DNA of 35,253 nucleotides from CAZQXD01 sp964597315 (lineage in GTDB: Bacteria; Pseudomonadota; Gammaproteobacteria; Competibacterales; Competibacteraceae): NCBI GenBank assembly GCA_964597315.1, contig CAZQXD010000041.1, positions 1 to 35,253 of the forward strand, in the 5' to 3' direction. The notes below the pieces were generated by a model, which was given only the letters and a program-made list of their open reading frames with translations, was not told where the DNA came from and searched no databases. Each line of letters begins with the position of its first letter. Position 1 is the stretch's first letter. Shown here piece by piece: positions 24,816 through 33,642 of the stretch. The position numbers and the translations under genes are program-made.

Positions 24816-26315
24816 GTGAGTAAAGAAATTTTGCTGGTTGTGGATGCCGTCTCCAATGAAAAGGGGGTTGGCAAACACGTCATTTTCGAGGCCATTGAAG
24901 CAGCCCTGGCGTCGGCGGCTAAAAAGCGCTATTCAGAGGATGTCGATGTGCGAGTGGAGATCGACCGGCGCACCGGTGACTATCGTACTTTCCGGCGCTG
25001 GCAGGTCATCGCCGACGATGAGGAAATGGAGTTTCCAGACCATCAGGTGACCCTGAGCCAGGCCCGGGAGCGGGACCCTGAGGTAGAATTGGGCGGCTTT
25101 ATCGAAGAGCCCACCGAGAATGCCCTGTTCGGGCGCATTGCCGCCCAGACCGCCAAGCAGGTGATCGTGCAGAAGGTCCGAGAGGCCGAGCGGGCGCAGA
25201 TCGTCGATGCTTATTTGCATCGTAAAGGCGAGCTGATCAGCGGGGTGGTGAAACGCATTGAGCGTGGCAACGTCATACTTGATTTGGGTAGCAATGTGGA
25301 GGCCATGGTCGCTCGGGAGGAGATGATTGCCCGGGAACAGGTACGTACCGGCGATCGGCTGCGTGGCTACCTGAAAGACGTACGTTTCGAGCCACGCGGA
25401 CCCCAATTGTTCATCAGCCGAGTGGCCCCGGAGTTGCTGATTGCCCTGTTTTCCCTAGAGGTGCCCGAGGTCGGTCAGGGGATCATCGAAATCAAGGGCG
25501 CCGCCCGCGACCCCGGCTCTCGGGCCAAGATCGCCGTTAAAAGCAACGATCAACGAATCGATCCGGTGGGGGCTTGCGTGGGTATGCGAGGTTCGCGGGT
25601 GCAGAGCGTCTCCAATGAGCTGGCGGGGGAGCGTATCGACATCGTGCTATGGGACGATAATGTGGCCCAGTTTGTGATCAACTCCATGTCCCCGGCGGAA
25701 GTCATCTCCATCATCGTTGATGAGGATTCCCACAGCATGGATATTGCCGTGGCCGAAGACAAGTTGTCCCAGGCGATCGGGCGGGGGGGGCAGAACGTGC
25801 GTTTAGCCAGCGAACTGAGCGGCTGGACACTGAATGTGATGACCGAGGATCAGGTCAAGGCCAAGAGTGGTCAGGAAATCGAGATGACCAAGCAGATGCT
25901 CATGGACCAGTTGGATATTGAAGCAGACTTGGCAGAGATTCTGGTTCGGGAGGGTTTCTCGAACTTGGAGGAAGTGGCCTATGTTCCTGTCCATGAAATG
26001 CTTGAGGTATCTGAATTCGATGAGGAAATTGTTGAAGAGCTACGTACCCGCGCCAAAGACGCCTTGCTCACTCGGGCCATTGCCGCCGAGGAGGAGCTAG
26101 GGGATGCGGAACCGGCCGACGATCTTCTGCGCATGGAAGGCATGGATGAGGATCTGGCATTTTTGCTGGCCGGTCAGGGGGTGAGGACCATGGAGAATCT
26201 AGCCGAGTTGTCCGTGGACGATCTCACTGAAATGACCGATCTGGATGAGAAACGGGCCGCGCAACTGATTATGACGGCGCGGGCGCCGTGGTTTACTAAT
26301 GAGCAGCAGGGCTAA
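24816..26315 (+). CDS. nusA: Transcription termination/antitermination factor NusA
   Basis: NusA binds RNA polymerase and nascent RNA, modulating pausing, intrinsic termination and rRNA antitermination. The 499-residue product has the polymerase-binding N-terminal domain (about 1-125), an S1 domain (about 135-200), KH1 with GACVGMRGSRVQ (252-263) and KH2 with IGRGGQNVRLAS (321-332). Two C-terminal acidic repeats (about 363-430 and 430-499) follow, as in E. coli NusA (495). Translation starts at GTG 24816, 8 bp after a strong GGAGG (24803-24807); further in-frame sequence upstream overlaps rimP and is not coding. Autoregulation through the upstream attenuators is known in E. coli and is only inferred here. 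Confidence 0.97.
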   Translation: MSKEILLVVDAVSNEKGVGKHVIFEAIEAALASAAKKRYSEDVDVRVEIDRRTGDYRTFRRWQVIADDEEMEFPDHQVTLSQARERDPEVELGGFIEEPTENALFGRIAAQTAKQVIVQKVREAERAQIVDAYLHRKGELISGVVKRIERGNVILDLGSNVEAMVAREEMIAREQVRTGDRLRGYLKDVRFEPRGPQLFISRVAPELLIALFSLEVPEVGQGIIEIKGAARDPGSRAKIAVKSNDQRIDPVGACVGMRGSRVQSVSNELAGERIDIVLWDDNVAQFVINSMSPAEVISIIVDEDSHSMDIAVAEDKLSQAIGRGGQNVRLASELSGWTLNVMTEDQVKAKSGQEIEMTKQMLMDQLDIEADLAEILVREGFSNLEEVAYVPVHEMLEVSEFDEEIVEELRTRAKDALLTRAIAAEEELGDAEPADDLLRMEGMDEDLAFLLAGQGVRTMENLAELSVDDLTEMTDLDEKRAAQLIMTARAPWFTNEQQG

Positions 26316-26335
26316 ACGCTCCGGGGGTTGAATAG

Positions 26336-29111
26336 ATGACGGATGTAACAGTCAAACAGCTCGCTACAGACGTCGGTATCCCGGTGGACCGGCTGCTGGT
26401 GCAACTTGATGAAGCGGGAATCAAGGTCTCCGCGCCGGACGCCACCATCACCGACAATCAGAAAATGGACCTGTTGGCCCATTTGCGAAAAAGCCACGGC
26501 AAGAAAGGGCGGCTGGGCATATCCGAGCCCAAAAAGATCACCCTTAAACGCAAGACCCATAGCGAATTGAAGGTGGCCGGTGGCGGCCAGGTGAAAACTG
26601 TCAGTGTCGAGGTGCGCAAAAAGCGAACTTACGTCAAACGTAGCCTGATCGAAGAACAACGTCGTCCGCTTCCCTACGAACAACCCGCCCCGGACCAGGA
26701 AGAGGTCGCCTATCAGGCAGCCNNNNNNNNNNNNNNNNNNNNNNNNNNNNNNNNNNNNNNNNNNNNNNNNNNNNNNNNNNNNNNNNNNNNNNNNNNNNNN
26801 NNNNNNNNNNNNNNNNNNNNNNGAGCAGGTGGCCCAGCCCCAGGCCGAGCAGGTGGCCCAGCCCCAGGCCGAGCAGGTGGCCCAGCCCCAGGCCGAGCAG
26901 GCGGACCAGCGCCCCATGGATGAGGAGACGCTACGGCAGGCCGAGAAAGCAGCCAAACGTAAATCCGAAGATGAGGATCGGCAAGCCCGGGAGCAGGACC
27001 GGCGGCGCCGCGAGGAAGAGGCCAAACGCAAGGCCGATAAGGAGATTTTAGCTCCAGAGAAGCTCCAGGCCGTGACCCCGGACGTGGTGGACGTGCAGAT
27101 CCGTAGCCGTCGTAAGCTTGAAGAGGCCACGCTCCCCGAGGCCAAACCCAAGCCACGGGAAGAGGCTAAACGGGAAGCGGTTAAACGGGAAGATGTCAAG
27201 AAATCAGTCGGTCGTGGCCGGGCCGAACCGGTGCGGGCTGCGGACAAAGCCGATAAATCAAGTCGCCGTAGGTCCAAAAAATCCAAACCCGGCAAAACCG
27301 CTCACGCGCAGCAGGCCAATCCCTCCCGCCACGGCTTTGCCAAGCCCACGGCGCCCATTGTCCGCGAAGTGGCGATCCCCGAAACCCTGACTGTCGCCGA
27401 GCTGGCCCAAAAGATGTCGGTGAAGGCCACCGAGGTCATCAAGGTGCTGATGAAACTGGGCACCATGGTCACCATCAACCAGGTGCTGGACCAGGAGACT
27501 GCGGCCATCGTGGTGGAGGAGATGGGGCACACCTATAAGCTGCTCAAGGAAAACGCCTTGGAAGAGGAATTGGTGGCGGAGAGCGGTGAAATAGGCGAGG
27601 CGGTGAACAGAGCCCCGGTGGTCACCATTATGGGGCACGTTGACCACGGCAAGACCTCGCTTTTGGACTATATCCGCCGCACCAAGGTAGCGGCTGGCGA
27701 GGCTGGCGGCATTACCCAACACATTGGCGCTTATCACGTACAGACTGACAAGGGAATGATTACCTTCCTGGATACCCCAGGCCATGCGGCATTCACCGCC
27801 ATGCGCGCCCGAGGAGCCAAGGCCACGGATATCGTCATTCTGGTAGTTGCCGCCGATGATGGCGTGATGCCTCAGACCATCGAAGCCGTTCAGCACGCCA
27901 AGGCCGCCGGAGTACCTATCGTGGTGGCGGTCAACAAGATCGACAAACCCGAGGCGGATATCGACCGCATCAAAAGCGAGTTGTCCAATCACCAGGTCAT
28001 TTCCGAGGAATGGGGTGGCGATACCCTGTTCGCCTATGTCTCGGCCAAGTCCGGCGAAGGGGTGGACAATCTGCTGGACCAGGTGCTGGTGCAGGCCGAA
28101 ATTCTAGAGCTGAAGGCGGTGGCCGAAGGGCCGGCCCGGGGCGTGGTGATTGAATCGCGTCTGGACAAAGGCCGCGGTCCAGTGGCGACGGTGCTGGTGC
28201 AGAGCGGTAAGCTGCACAAGGGCGACATTATTCTGAGTGGCCTGGAATACGGTCGGGTACGGGCCATGCTGAACGAGGCCGGCAACCCGGCCAACGAAGC
28301 AGGCCCGTCCATTCCCGTGGAAGTACTGGGCCTGTCCGGTACGCCCAACGCCGGCGACGAAGTGGCGGTGTTGACCGACGAGCGCAAGGCGCGGGAAATC
28401 GCCCTGTTCCGGCAGGGTAAATTCCGGGAAGTCAAGCTGGCCCGTCAGCAAAAGGCCAAGCTTGAGAACGTCTTCAATCAGATGGAAGAAGGCAAGGTCC
28501 ACACCCTCAATGTGGTACTCAAGGCCGACGTGCAAGGCTCTGCGGAGGCCCTTGTGGATGCCCTGACCAAGCTGTCCACGGAGGAAGTCCGGGTCAAGAT
28601 CGTGGCCAGCGGCGTTGGCGGCATCAACGAGTCCGATGTCAACCTAGCGGTGGCCTCCGAGGCCATTATGATCGGCTTCAACGTTCGCGCCGACGGTACG
28701 GCAAAGAAGCTGATCGACGAAGAAGGGGTGGACCTTCACTACTATAGCGTGATCTACGAAGTCATCGACGACGTCAAGCGCGCCTTGCAGGGTATGCTGG
28801 AACCGGAATTCAAAGAGCATATCATCGGTCTGGCCGAGGTCCGCAGCGTGTTCCGTTCACCCAAGTTTGGAGCCGTGGCCGGTTGCATGGTCGTGGACGG
28901 CACGGTTCGTCGCCACAATCCCATTCGGGTGCTGCGAGATAATGTGGTCATCTATGAGGGCGAGCTGGAGTCTCTGCGCCGCTTCAAAGACGACGTTAGC
29001 GAGGTGCGGGCCGGCACCGAGTGTGGTATCGGGGTCCGCAACTACAACGATGTCCGGGAAGGGGACCAGATCGAAGTGTTCGAACGGGTCCAGGTGGCGC
29101 GCACCCTGTAA
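26336..29111 (+). CDS. infB: Translation initiation factor IF-2, interrupted by an assembly gap
   Basis: IF-2 is the GTPase that brings fMet-tRNA to the 30S subunit and promotes subunit joining. The N-terminal IF2N module (VTVKQLATDVGIPVDRLL) starts at ATG 26336. A run of 100 N (26723-26822) breaks the gene within a repetitive charged linker. After it come three perfect 24-bp repeats (EQVAQPQA each), a Lys/Glu/Arg-rich linker, a second IF2N module (ETLTVAELAQKMSV, near 27381), and the G domain with GHVDHGKT (27633-27656), DTPGH and NKID. Visible coding is 129 residues before and 762 after the gap, about the size of E. coli IF2 (890) plus whatever is missing. Both flanks begin on codon boundaries, so the true gap is presumably a multiple of three. 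Confidence 0.96.
26723..26822. other. Assembly gap, exactly 100 N
   Basis: One hundred consecutive N mark a scaffold join inside infB. The round number suggests a placeholder of unknown length. The sequence immediately after it is a perfect 24-bp tandem array, the probable reason for the assembly break. Nothing biological can be said of the missing bases except that they should keep the infB reading frame. Confidence 0.98.
26823..26894 (+). repeat. 24-bp tandem repeat in infB (EQVAQPQA, three perfect copies)
   Basis: Three identical 24-bp units (26823-26846, 26847-26870, 26871-26894) encode EQVAQPQA in the infB frame, followed by a diverged partial fourth (EQADQR). The array abuts the assembly gap, so its true copy number is unknown and probably larger. 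The segment lies in the flexible linker between IF2N domains, where length is not constrained. Confidence 0.95.
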
Positions 29112-29151
29112 TTGAACCGGCGCGCCGACTGTCCGGGGCGGGTGGATAATC

Positions 29152-29187
29152 CCCTCCTCGGCGGGGGCGGTCCTATTGAGAGGAGGG
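29152..29187 (+). promoter_or_regulatory. Stem that could mask the rbfA ribosome binding site
   Basis: CCCTCCTC (29152-29159) is the perfect complement of GAGGAGGG (29180-29187), the segment containing the AGGAGG ribosome binding site (29181-29186) of rbfA. A 20-nt loop separates the arms. In the mRNA this 8-bp GC-rich stem would occlude translation initiation unless melted or bound. No T-tract follows, so it is not a terminator. Confidence 0.45.
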
Positions 29188-29194
29188 CGGCGAG

Positions 29195-29587
29195 ATGCCC
29201 AGAGAATTTCCCCGAACCCGCCGGGTCGGCGAACAAGTGCGCCGGGAATTGGCGCAACTGTTACGAGAGACGATCCGCGACCCACGCATAGCCATGGTCT
29301 CTATTACGGCCGTGGAGGTCAGTCGGGACCTGGCCCACGCCAAGGTTTACATCACCTACCTGGGGGACGCCGAAGAACGGCCCGGGGTGGTGGCGGCCCT
29401 CAACCAGGGAGCGCCGCCACTGCGTCGTGGGCTTGGACGGAGCATGCATATCCGCACCGTGCCGCGATTGGCTTTCGTTTATGACGAGGCCGTGGAGCGG
29501 GGCGCCCATCTGTCCTCGCTGATCTCCGCAGCCGTGGCCGCAGATGCCCAAAAACACCGGGACGATGATCCGGACGAATCCTCCTGA
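29195..29587 (+). CDS. rbfA: 30S ribosome-binding factor RbfA
   Basis: RbfA is a KH-type protein that binds immature 30S subunits near the 5' helix of 16S rRNA and is needed for growth in the cold in E. coli. The 130-residue product has the characteristic start PREFPRTRRVGEQVRRELAQ, the central strand ISRDL-like segment VEVSRDLAHAKVYITYLG, and the C-terminal RTVPRLAFVYDEAVERG. An acidic tail (DDDPDESS) ends it. The ATG is 8 bp after AGGAGG, which lies in the possible masking stem at 29152-29187. It is 83 bp after infB, and truB begins 15 bp after it. Confidence 0.97.
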   Translation: MPREFPRTRRVGEQVRRELAQLLRETIRDPRIAMVSITAVEVSRDLAHAKVYITYLGDAEERPGVVAALNQGAPPLRRGLGRSMHIRTVPRLAFVYDEAVERGAHLSSLISAAVAADAQKHRDDDPDESS

Positions 29588-29602
29588 GGTAGAGTGATAA
29601 CC

Positions 29603-30520
29603 ATGGGGCGTCGGCAACGAGGACGCGATATCAGCGGTATCGTGCTACTGGATAAGCCATTGGGCCTGTCCTCCACCGCTGCGGTACAGGTGGTCAAGCG
29701 GCTGTTTCAGGCCCGCAAAGCCGGTCATACCGGCAGCTTGGACCCCTTGGCCAGTGGTTTGTTGCCCATTTGTTTAGGCGAGGCCACCAAACTGTCGGGA
29801 GTGCTTTTGGATGCGGACAAAACCTACCGCTTCGTCTGCCGACTGGGGGTAACTACCCAAACTGGGGACGCCGAGGGCGAGGTGGTTGCCACCCGCCCAG
29901 TGGAACCCTTTGAACGGGAGCACATTGAAGGGCAACTGGCGCGCTTCCAGGGTGAGATTCAGCAGGTGCCGCCCATGTACTCCGCCCTCAAGCACCAGGG
30001 AAAGCGGCTGTACCGCCTGGCCCGCCAAGGCCAGGAGGTGGAACGGGCGCCGCGTGCCGTGACGATTCACGAACTGCGGCTGCTGGACCACGACGGGTCC
30101 CGCCTCGCCTGCGAAGTGCGTTGCTCCAAGGGTACCTATGTGCGCACCCTAGCCGAGGAACTGGGCGAGGCTCTGGGCTGCGGCGCTCATGTGGTGGAAC
30201 TGCGGCGCACCGCTGTGGCGCCTTATGACACCGCGTGGATGGTGACCCTAGAACAACTGGAGGAACATGCCCGGAAAGGCATGGAGGCACTGGACGCCGT
30301 GCTGCTCGGGGCAGACACGGCGGTGGTGGATTGGCCGGCCCTGCGTCTGCATCCTGATCTGGCCCATTATCTACGCCATGGCCAGCCGGTCTTGGTGCCC
30401 CGGGCGCCCACGGGTGGTCGGGTGCGGTTATATGAAGGCGACACCTGCTTCCTGGGCATCGGCGAGATTCTCGATGACGGTCGGGTGGCGCCCCGAAGGC
30501 TGTTAAACCTTGCTTGTTAG
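29603..30520 (+). CDS. truB: tRNA pseudouridine(55) synthase TruB
   Basis: TruB makes pseudouridine 55 in the T-loop of elongator tRNAs and also acts as a tRNA chaperone. The 305-residue product has the catalytic aspartate D47 in GHTGSLDPLASG (41-52), the conserved KPLGLSS and the tyrosine-containing YSALKHQGKRLYRLAR segment, then a C-terminal PUA-like domain (about 245-305, from RLHPDLAHYL). I chose ATG 29603 (MGRRQRGRDISGIVLLDKP) because it matches other TruB N-termini; a GTG at 29594 is possible. The stop codon lies within the predicted rpsO promoter. Confidence 0.97.
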   Translation: MGRRQRGRDISGIVLLDKPLGLSSTAAVQVVKRLFQARKAGHTGSLDPLASGLLPICLGEATKLSGVLLDADKTYRFVCRLGVTTQTGDAEGEVVATRPVEPFEREHIEGQLARFQGEIQQVPPMYSALKHQGKRLYRLARQGQEVERAPRAVTIHELRLLDHDGSRLACEVRCSKGTYVRTLAEELGEALGCGAHVVELRRTAVAPYDTAWMVTLEQLEEHARKGMEALDAVLLGADTAVVDWPALRLHPDLAHYLRHGQPVLVPRAPTGGRVRLYEGDTCFLGIGEILDDGRVAPRRLLNLAC

Positions 30521-30542
30521 GCTCATAGCCCACGAGTAGAAT
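30514..30542 (+). promoter_or_regulatory. Promoter of rpsO
   Basis: TTGTTA (30514-30519) and TAGAAT (30537-30542) are separated by 17 bp. The -35 box overlaps the truB stop codon. The predicted transcription start near 30549 leaves a leader of about 40 nt before rpsO. E. coli also has a dedicated rpsO promoter in the truB-rpsO gap. Confidence 0.55.
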
Positions 30543-30587
30543 GGCCTGTTTAGTTCGCTGAACCTGAACTGTATTGGAGTTTTTTAA

Positions 30588-30857
30588 ATGTCTCTCAACG
30601 CCGAACAAAAACAGCAGATCGTCAAAGACTACCAGCGTGACGGCGCCGATACCGGCTCTCCTGAAGTGCAGGTGGCTTTGCTCACCCATCGCATCAACGG
30701 TCTGCAATCCCATTTTTCCGACCACAAGGCGGATCATCACTCCCGCCGAGGATTGCTAAAAATGGTCAACCAGCGGCGCAAACTGCTGGACTATCTCAAA
30801 CGGAAGGACGTCGAGCGTTATCAGGCTCTGATCGGTCGCCTTGGCCTGCGCCGCTAA
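30588..30857 (+). CDS. rpsO: 30S ribosomal protein S15
   Basis: S15 is a primary 16S rRNA-binding protein of the small subunit platform. The 89-residue product is exactly the usual length and contains the motifs DTGSPEVQVALLTHRINGLQ and DHHSRRGLLKMVNQRRKLLDYL that contact helices 20-22. GGAG stands 10 bp before the ATG. It is preceded by its own promoter and followed 39 bp later by pnp. In E. coli S15 represses its own translation through a leader pseudoknot; I did not establish an equivalent structure here. Confidence 0.98.
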   Translation: MSLNAEQKQQIVKDYQRDGADTGSPEVQVALLTHRINGLQSHFSDHKADHHSRRGLLKMVNQRRKLLDYLKRKDVERYQALIGRLGLRR

Positions 30858-30896
30858 ACGGCCGGGATTCCTTCTGTATGCTTCTAGGATGACTCC

Positions 30897-32975
30897 GTGA
30901 CCCAATTTACGAAAACGTTCCAATACGGCAATCAGACCGTCACCCTGGAGACCGGCGAGATCGCCCGTCAGGCCAGCGGCGCGGTGTTGGTTAAGATGTC
31001 CGATACGGTTGTCCTGGTGACTGCCGTTGGCGCCAAGCAGGCTATCGAAGGACGAGATTTCTTCCCGCTGACCGTCAACTACCAAGAACGCACTTACGCG
31101 GCGGGTCGTATCCCCGGTGGTTTTTTCCGTCGCGAGGGGCGGCCCTCCGAGAAAGAGACTCTGACCTCCCGGTTGATCGACCGGCCCTTGCGCCCGCTGT
31201 TTCCCCAGGGGTTTACCAACGAAGTCCAGGTCATCGCCACCGTGGTGTCCATGAACAGCGAGGTAGACCCGGATATCCCAGCCCTGCTGGGCGCCTCGGC
31301 CGCCGTGGCCTTGTCCGGCCTGCCCTTTAACGGACCCATCGGCGCCGCCCGAGTAGGCTACCAGGATGGCCAATACCTGCTAAACCCCTTGCGTAAGGAT
31401 TTAGAGTCCTCGCAACTGGACCTGGTGGTGGCTGGCACCGACAAAGCCGTACTGATGGTGGAGTCCGAAGCCAAGGAACTGTCCGAAGAGGTCATGTTGG
31501 GCGCGGTCATGTTCGGGCATGAACAGATGCAGACCGCCATTCAGGCCATTCGCGAACTGGTCGCCGAAGCCGGTGTCCAGCCCTGGGACTGGCAGCCTCC
31601 GGATCGGGACGAGTCCCTGGAGTCGGTCATTGCCGAGACCGCCCACGCCGATCTGGTGAACGCCTACCAGATCGCCGAAAAGCAGGCCCGCCAGATCCGG
31701 GTCAAAGAGATCCGCGACGCCGTGGTGGCCCGACTCACCGAGCAACAGCCCGAAACCTGGACCGGAGATACCGTATCCAAGGCCGTGGGCAAGCTGGAAA
31801 AACGCATCGTCCGAGAACGGGTCCTGGCGGGCAATCCCCGGATCGACGGCCGTGACACCCGTACCGTGCGTCCTATCACCGCCAAGGTGGGGGTACTGCC
31901 CCGCACCCATGGCTCGGCTCTATTTACCCGGGGTGAGACCCAGGCCCTGGTGATTACCACCCTAGGCACCAATCGGGATTCCCAGATCATCGACGCCATT
32001 GAGGGGGAATACCGGGAACCTTTTATGCTGCATTACAACTTCCCCCCTTATTGTGTCGGCGAGACCGGCATGGTGGGCAGTCCCAAGCGCCGGGAGATTG
32101 GCCATGGCCGGTTGGCCAAGCGGGGTGTGCAAGCGGTGATGCCGGACATGGCCAACTTCCCCTATGTGCTGCGGGTGGTCTCGGAAATCACCGAATCCAA
32201 CGGCTCCAGCTCCATGGCCTCGGTCTGTGGCACCTCCCTGGCCCTGATGGATGCCGGCGTTCCCCTCAAGGCGCCGGTGGCGGGCATTGCCATGGGCCTG
32301 ATCAAGGAGTCGGACAGCTTCGCGGTACTCACCGACATCCTCGGCGACGAGGACCATCTGGGCGATATGGACTTCAAGGTGGCCGGCACCGACGGTGGGG
32401 TCACCGCCCTGCAGATGGACATCAAGATCGAGGGCATCACCCGGGAGATCATGGAGGCCGCCCTGGCCCAGGCCAAGGAAGGACGGCTGCATATCCTGGA
32501 GCAGATGAACGCGGTCATCGGCCAGCCCCGCGTCGAAATGTCCCAGTACGCCCCGCGGATCATCAGCATCCGCATCGACCCCGATAAGATCCGCGACGTG
32601 ATCGGCAAGGGCGGGGTGACCATCCGCGCCATTACCGAGGAAACCGGCGCCACCATCGACATCGATGACGACGGCACCGTGAAGATCGCCTCCGTGGATA
32701 AGGCCGCCGGCGACGCGGCGCGAAAGCGCATCGAGCAGATCACCGCCGATGTTGAAGTCGGTACGGTCTATGAGGGCAAGGTGGTGCGGATCATGGACTT
32801 CGGGGCCTTCGTGAATATCCTGCCTGGCCGTGACGGCATGGTGCATATTTCCCAGATCGCCGAACATCGGGTGCAGAACGTCACCGACGAACTGGCGGTG
32901 GGCGACACCATCAAGGTCAAGGTCATGGAGATCGACAAACAGGGCCGAATCCGGCTGACCATGAAGGGACTCTGA
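30897..32975 (+). CDS. pnp: Polyribonucleotide nucleotidyltransferase (PNPase)
   Basis: PNPase degrades RNA 3' to 5' with phosphate and can also add 3' tails; it is a partner in the RNA degradosome. The 692-residue product has two RNase PH-like domains separated by a helical domain. The second (from about 310) includes the conserved FTRGETQALV. A KH domain with VIGKGGVTIRAI follows, and an S1 domain (about 619-692) ends the protein. It stops right after S1, without the short Ala/Glu-rich tail of the 711-residue E. coli enzyme. Start is GTG 30897, 7 bp after AGGA; an ATG at 30890 is followed at once by an in-frame stop. Confidence 0.98.
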   Translation: MTQFTKTFQYGNQTVTLETGEIARQASGAVLVKMSDTVVLVTAVGAKQAIEGRDFFPLTVNYQERTYAAGRIPGGFFRREGRPSEKETLTSRLIDRPLRPLFPQGFTNEVQVIATVVSMNSEVDPDIPALLGASAAVALSGLPFNGPIGAARVGYQDGQYLLNPLRKDLESSQLDLVVAGTDKAVLMVESEAKELSEEVMLGAVMFGHEQMQTAIQAIRELVAEAGVQPWDWQPPDRDESLESVIAETAHADLVNAYQIAEKQARQIRVKEIRDAVVARLTEQQPETWTGDTVSKAVGKLEKRIVRERVLAGNPRIDGRDTRTVRPITAKVGVLPRTHGSALFTRGETQALVITTLGTNRDSQIIDAIEGEYREPFMLHYNFPPYCVGETGMVGSPKRREIGHGRLAKRGVQAVMPDMANFPYVLRVVSEITESNGSSSMASVCGTSLALMDAGVPLKAPVAGIAMGLIKESDSFAVLTDILGDEDHLGDMDFKVAGTDGGVTALQMDIKIEGITREIMEAALAQAKEGRLHILEQMNAVIGQPRVEMSQYAPRIISIRIDPDKIRDVIGKGGVTIRAITEETGATIDIDDDGTVKIASVDKAAGDAARKRIEQITADVEVGTVYEGKVVRIMDFGAFVNILPGRDGMVHISQIAEHRVQNVTDELAVGDTIKVKVMEIDKQGRIRLTMKGL

Positions 32976-32993
32976 TCCGAACCGGGCGCGGCG

Positions 32994-33022
32994 TTGCGCC
33001 CTCGGCGCGGATAGGGTATCCT
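32994..33022 (+). promoter_or_regulatory. Candidate promoter of tRNA-Ser(GGA) within GC-rich hairpins
   Basis: TTGCGC (32994-32999) and TATCCT (33017-33022) are 17 bp apart, followed by a GC-rich discriminator (TCCGCGCC). The tRNA begins 33 bp downstream. Two stems overlap it: GGGCGC/GCGCCC (32984-32989 with 32996-33001) and GGCGCGG/CCGCGCC (33004-33010 with 33024-33030). These may help stop pnp transcripts, but neither has a T-tract. Confidence 0.4.
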
Positions 33023-33055
33023 TCCGCGCCTATTCCAGGGACGGAAACAGATTTT

Positions 33056-33146
33056 GGAGAGGTGGCCGAGCGGTCGAAGGCGCACGACTGGAAATCGTGT
33101 ATACGTTAATAGCGTATCGAGGGTTCGAATCCCTCCCTCTCCGCCA
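33056..33146 (+). tRNA. tRNA-Ser(GGA)
   Basis: This is a 91-nt class II tRNA. The acceptor strands GGAGAGG and CCTCTCC pair, followed by GCCA ending at 33146. The anticodon stem CACGA/TCGTG encloses the loop CTGGAAA, giving anticodon GGA. The variable arm is long, and the T arm is GGGTTCGAATCCC. It marks the boundary between the conserved block and a gene-poor accessory flank. Confidence 0.96.
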
Positions 33147-33642
33147 AAATCTATTTTAAATCATAAGGCTAGCTTCCAAACCGATCCCTCGGTACGGTTC
33201 CGGCTTTTCGTTCTCACTTTCAGATCGTTCAGCGACTTAGTGCGAACGTTGGCACGGATCGGTCGCAATTTGCGAGCTAAGTTAGACATGATCCTGCCCG
33301 TTGTGAGCACGCCTGTTCGGATACTTGTCGTGATTGCATCGCGGTCGAAAAACCGATCGACCTGGTGAAGCGAGATCTTCGCTGATCCGGCGGAGGCGGG
33401 AGATTTCCTTCATCTACTAGTAGGCCAAGCGCTCTTGTGCGGCGCCCTCTGGGCAGTCTTGCCGATTTGTCATCGCCCCTGTAGCAACGTGCTGTGAAGC
33501 GTCAACCCTCTCGGTCCCCGGATCGGGAATCCCCTTTCCTTCAGGGAGGGGAGGATGTCAACCCTTAATACTCCCCATATTTCCGAACGAAGGCATATCG
33601 CTGAAGAAACCTATGTGTCTTCGCATGAGAGTATTTTGGAAT
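33147..33642. other. Gene-poor stretch after tRNA-Ser
   Basis: About 500 bp hold no convincing gene. A minus-strand open frame at 33161-33289 (ATG at 33289) would encode a 42-residue very basic peptide ending RTEGSVWKLAL; evidence that it is expressed is lacking. An IS200/IS605-like end remnant lies at 33527-33561. The sequence CCCTCGGTACGG near 33186 recurs near 34481. The whole stretch looks like decayed mobile or accessory DNA. Confidence 0.4.
33527..33561 (+). mobile_element. Possible IS200/IS605-family right-end remnant
   Basis: GAATCCCC leads into an imperfect hairpin (CCCCTTTCC at 33531-33539, loop TTCA, GGGAGGGG at 33544-33551; one bulged T and one T:G pair), then GAGGATGTCAA ending in TCAA at 33558-33561. 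This layout resembles the right ends of IS605-type tnpB elements, where the same segment forms the 3' end of the guide (omega) RNA and TCAA is a known cleavage tetranucleotide. The plus-strand frame reading GIPFPSGRGGCQ is also what is often seen at such ends. No intact tnpA or tnpB is present. Recognition is from memory of the pattern. Confidence 0.4.

Noticed and set aside
26823..26894. CRISPR-like or minisatellite outside a gene
   Set aside because: The 24-bp units are contiguous and in frame within infB, encoding an octapeptide repeat.
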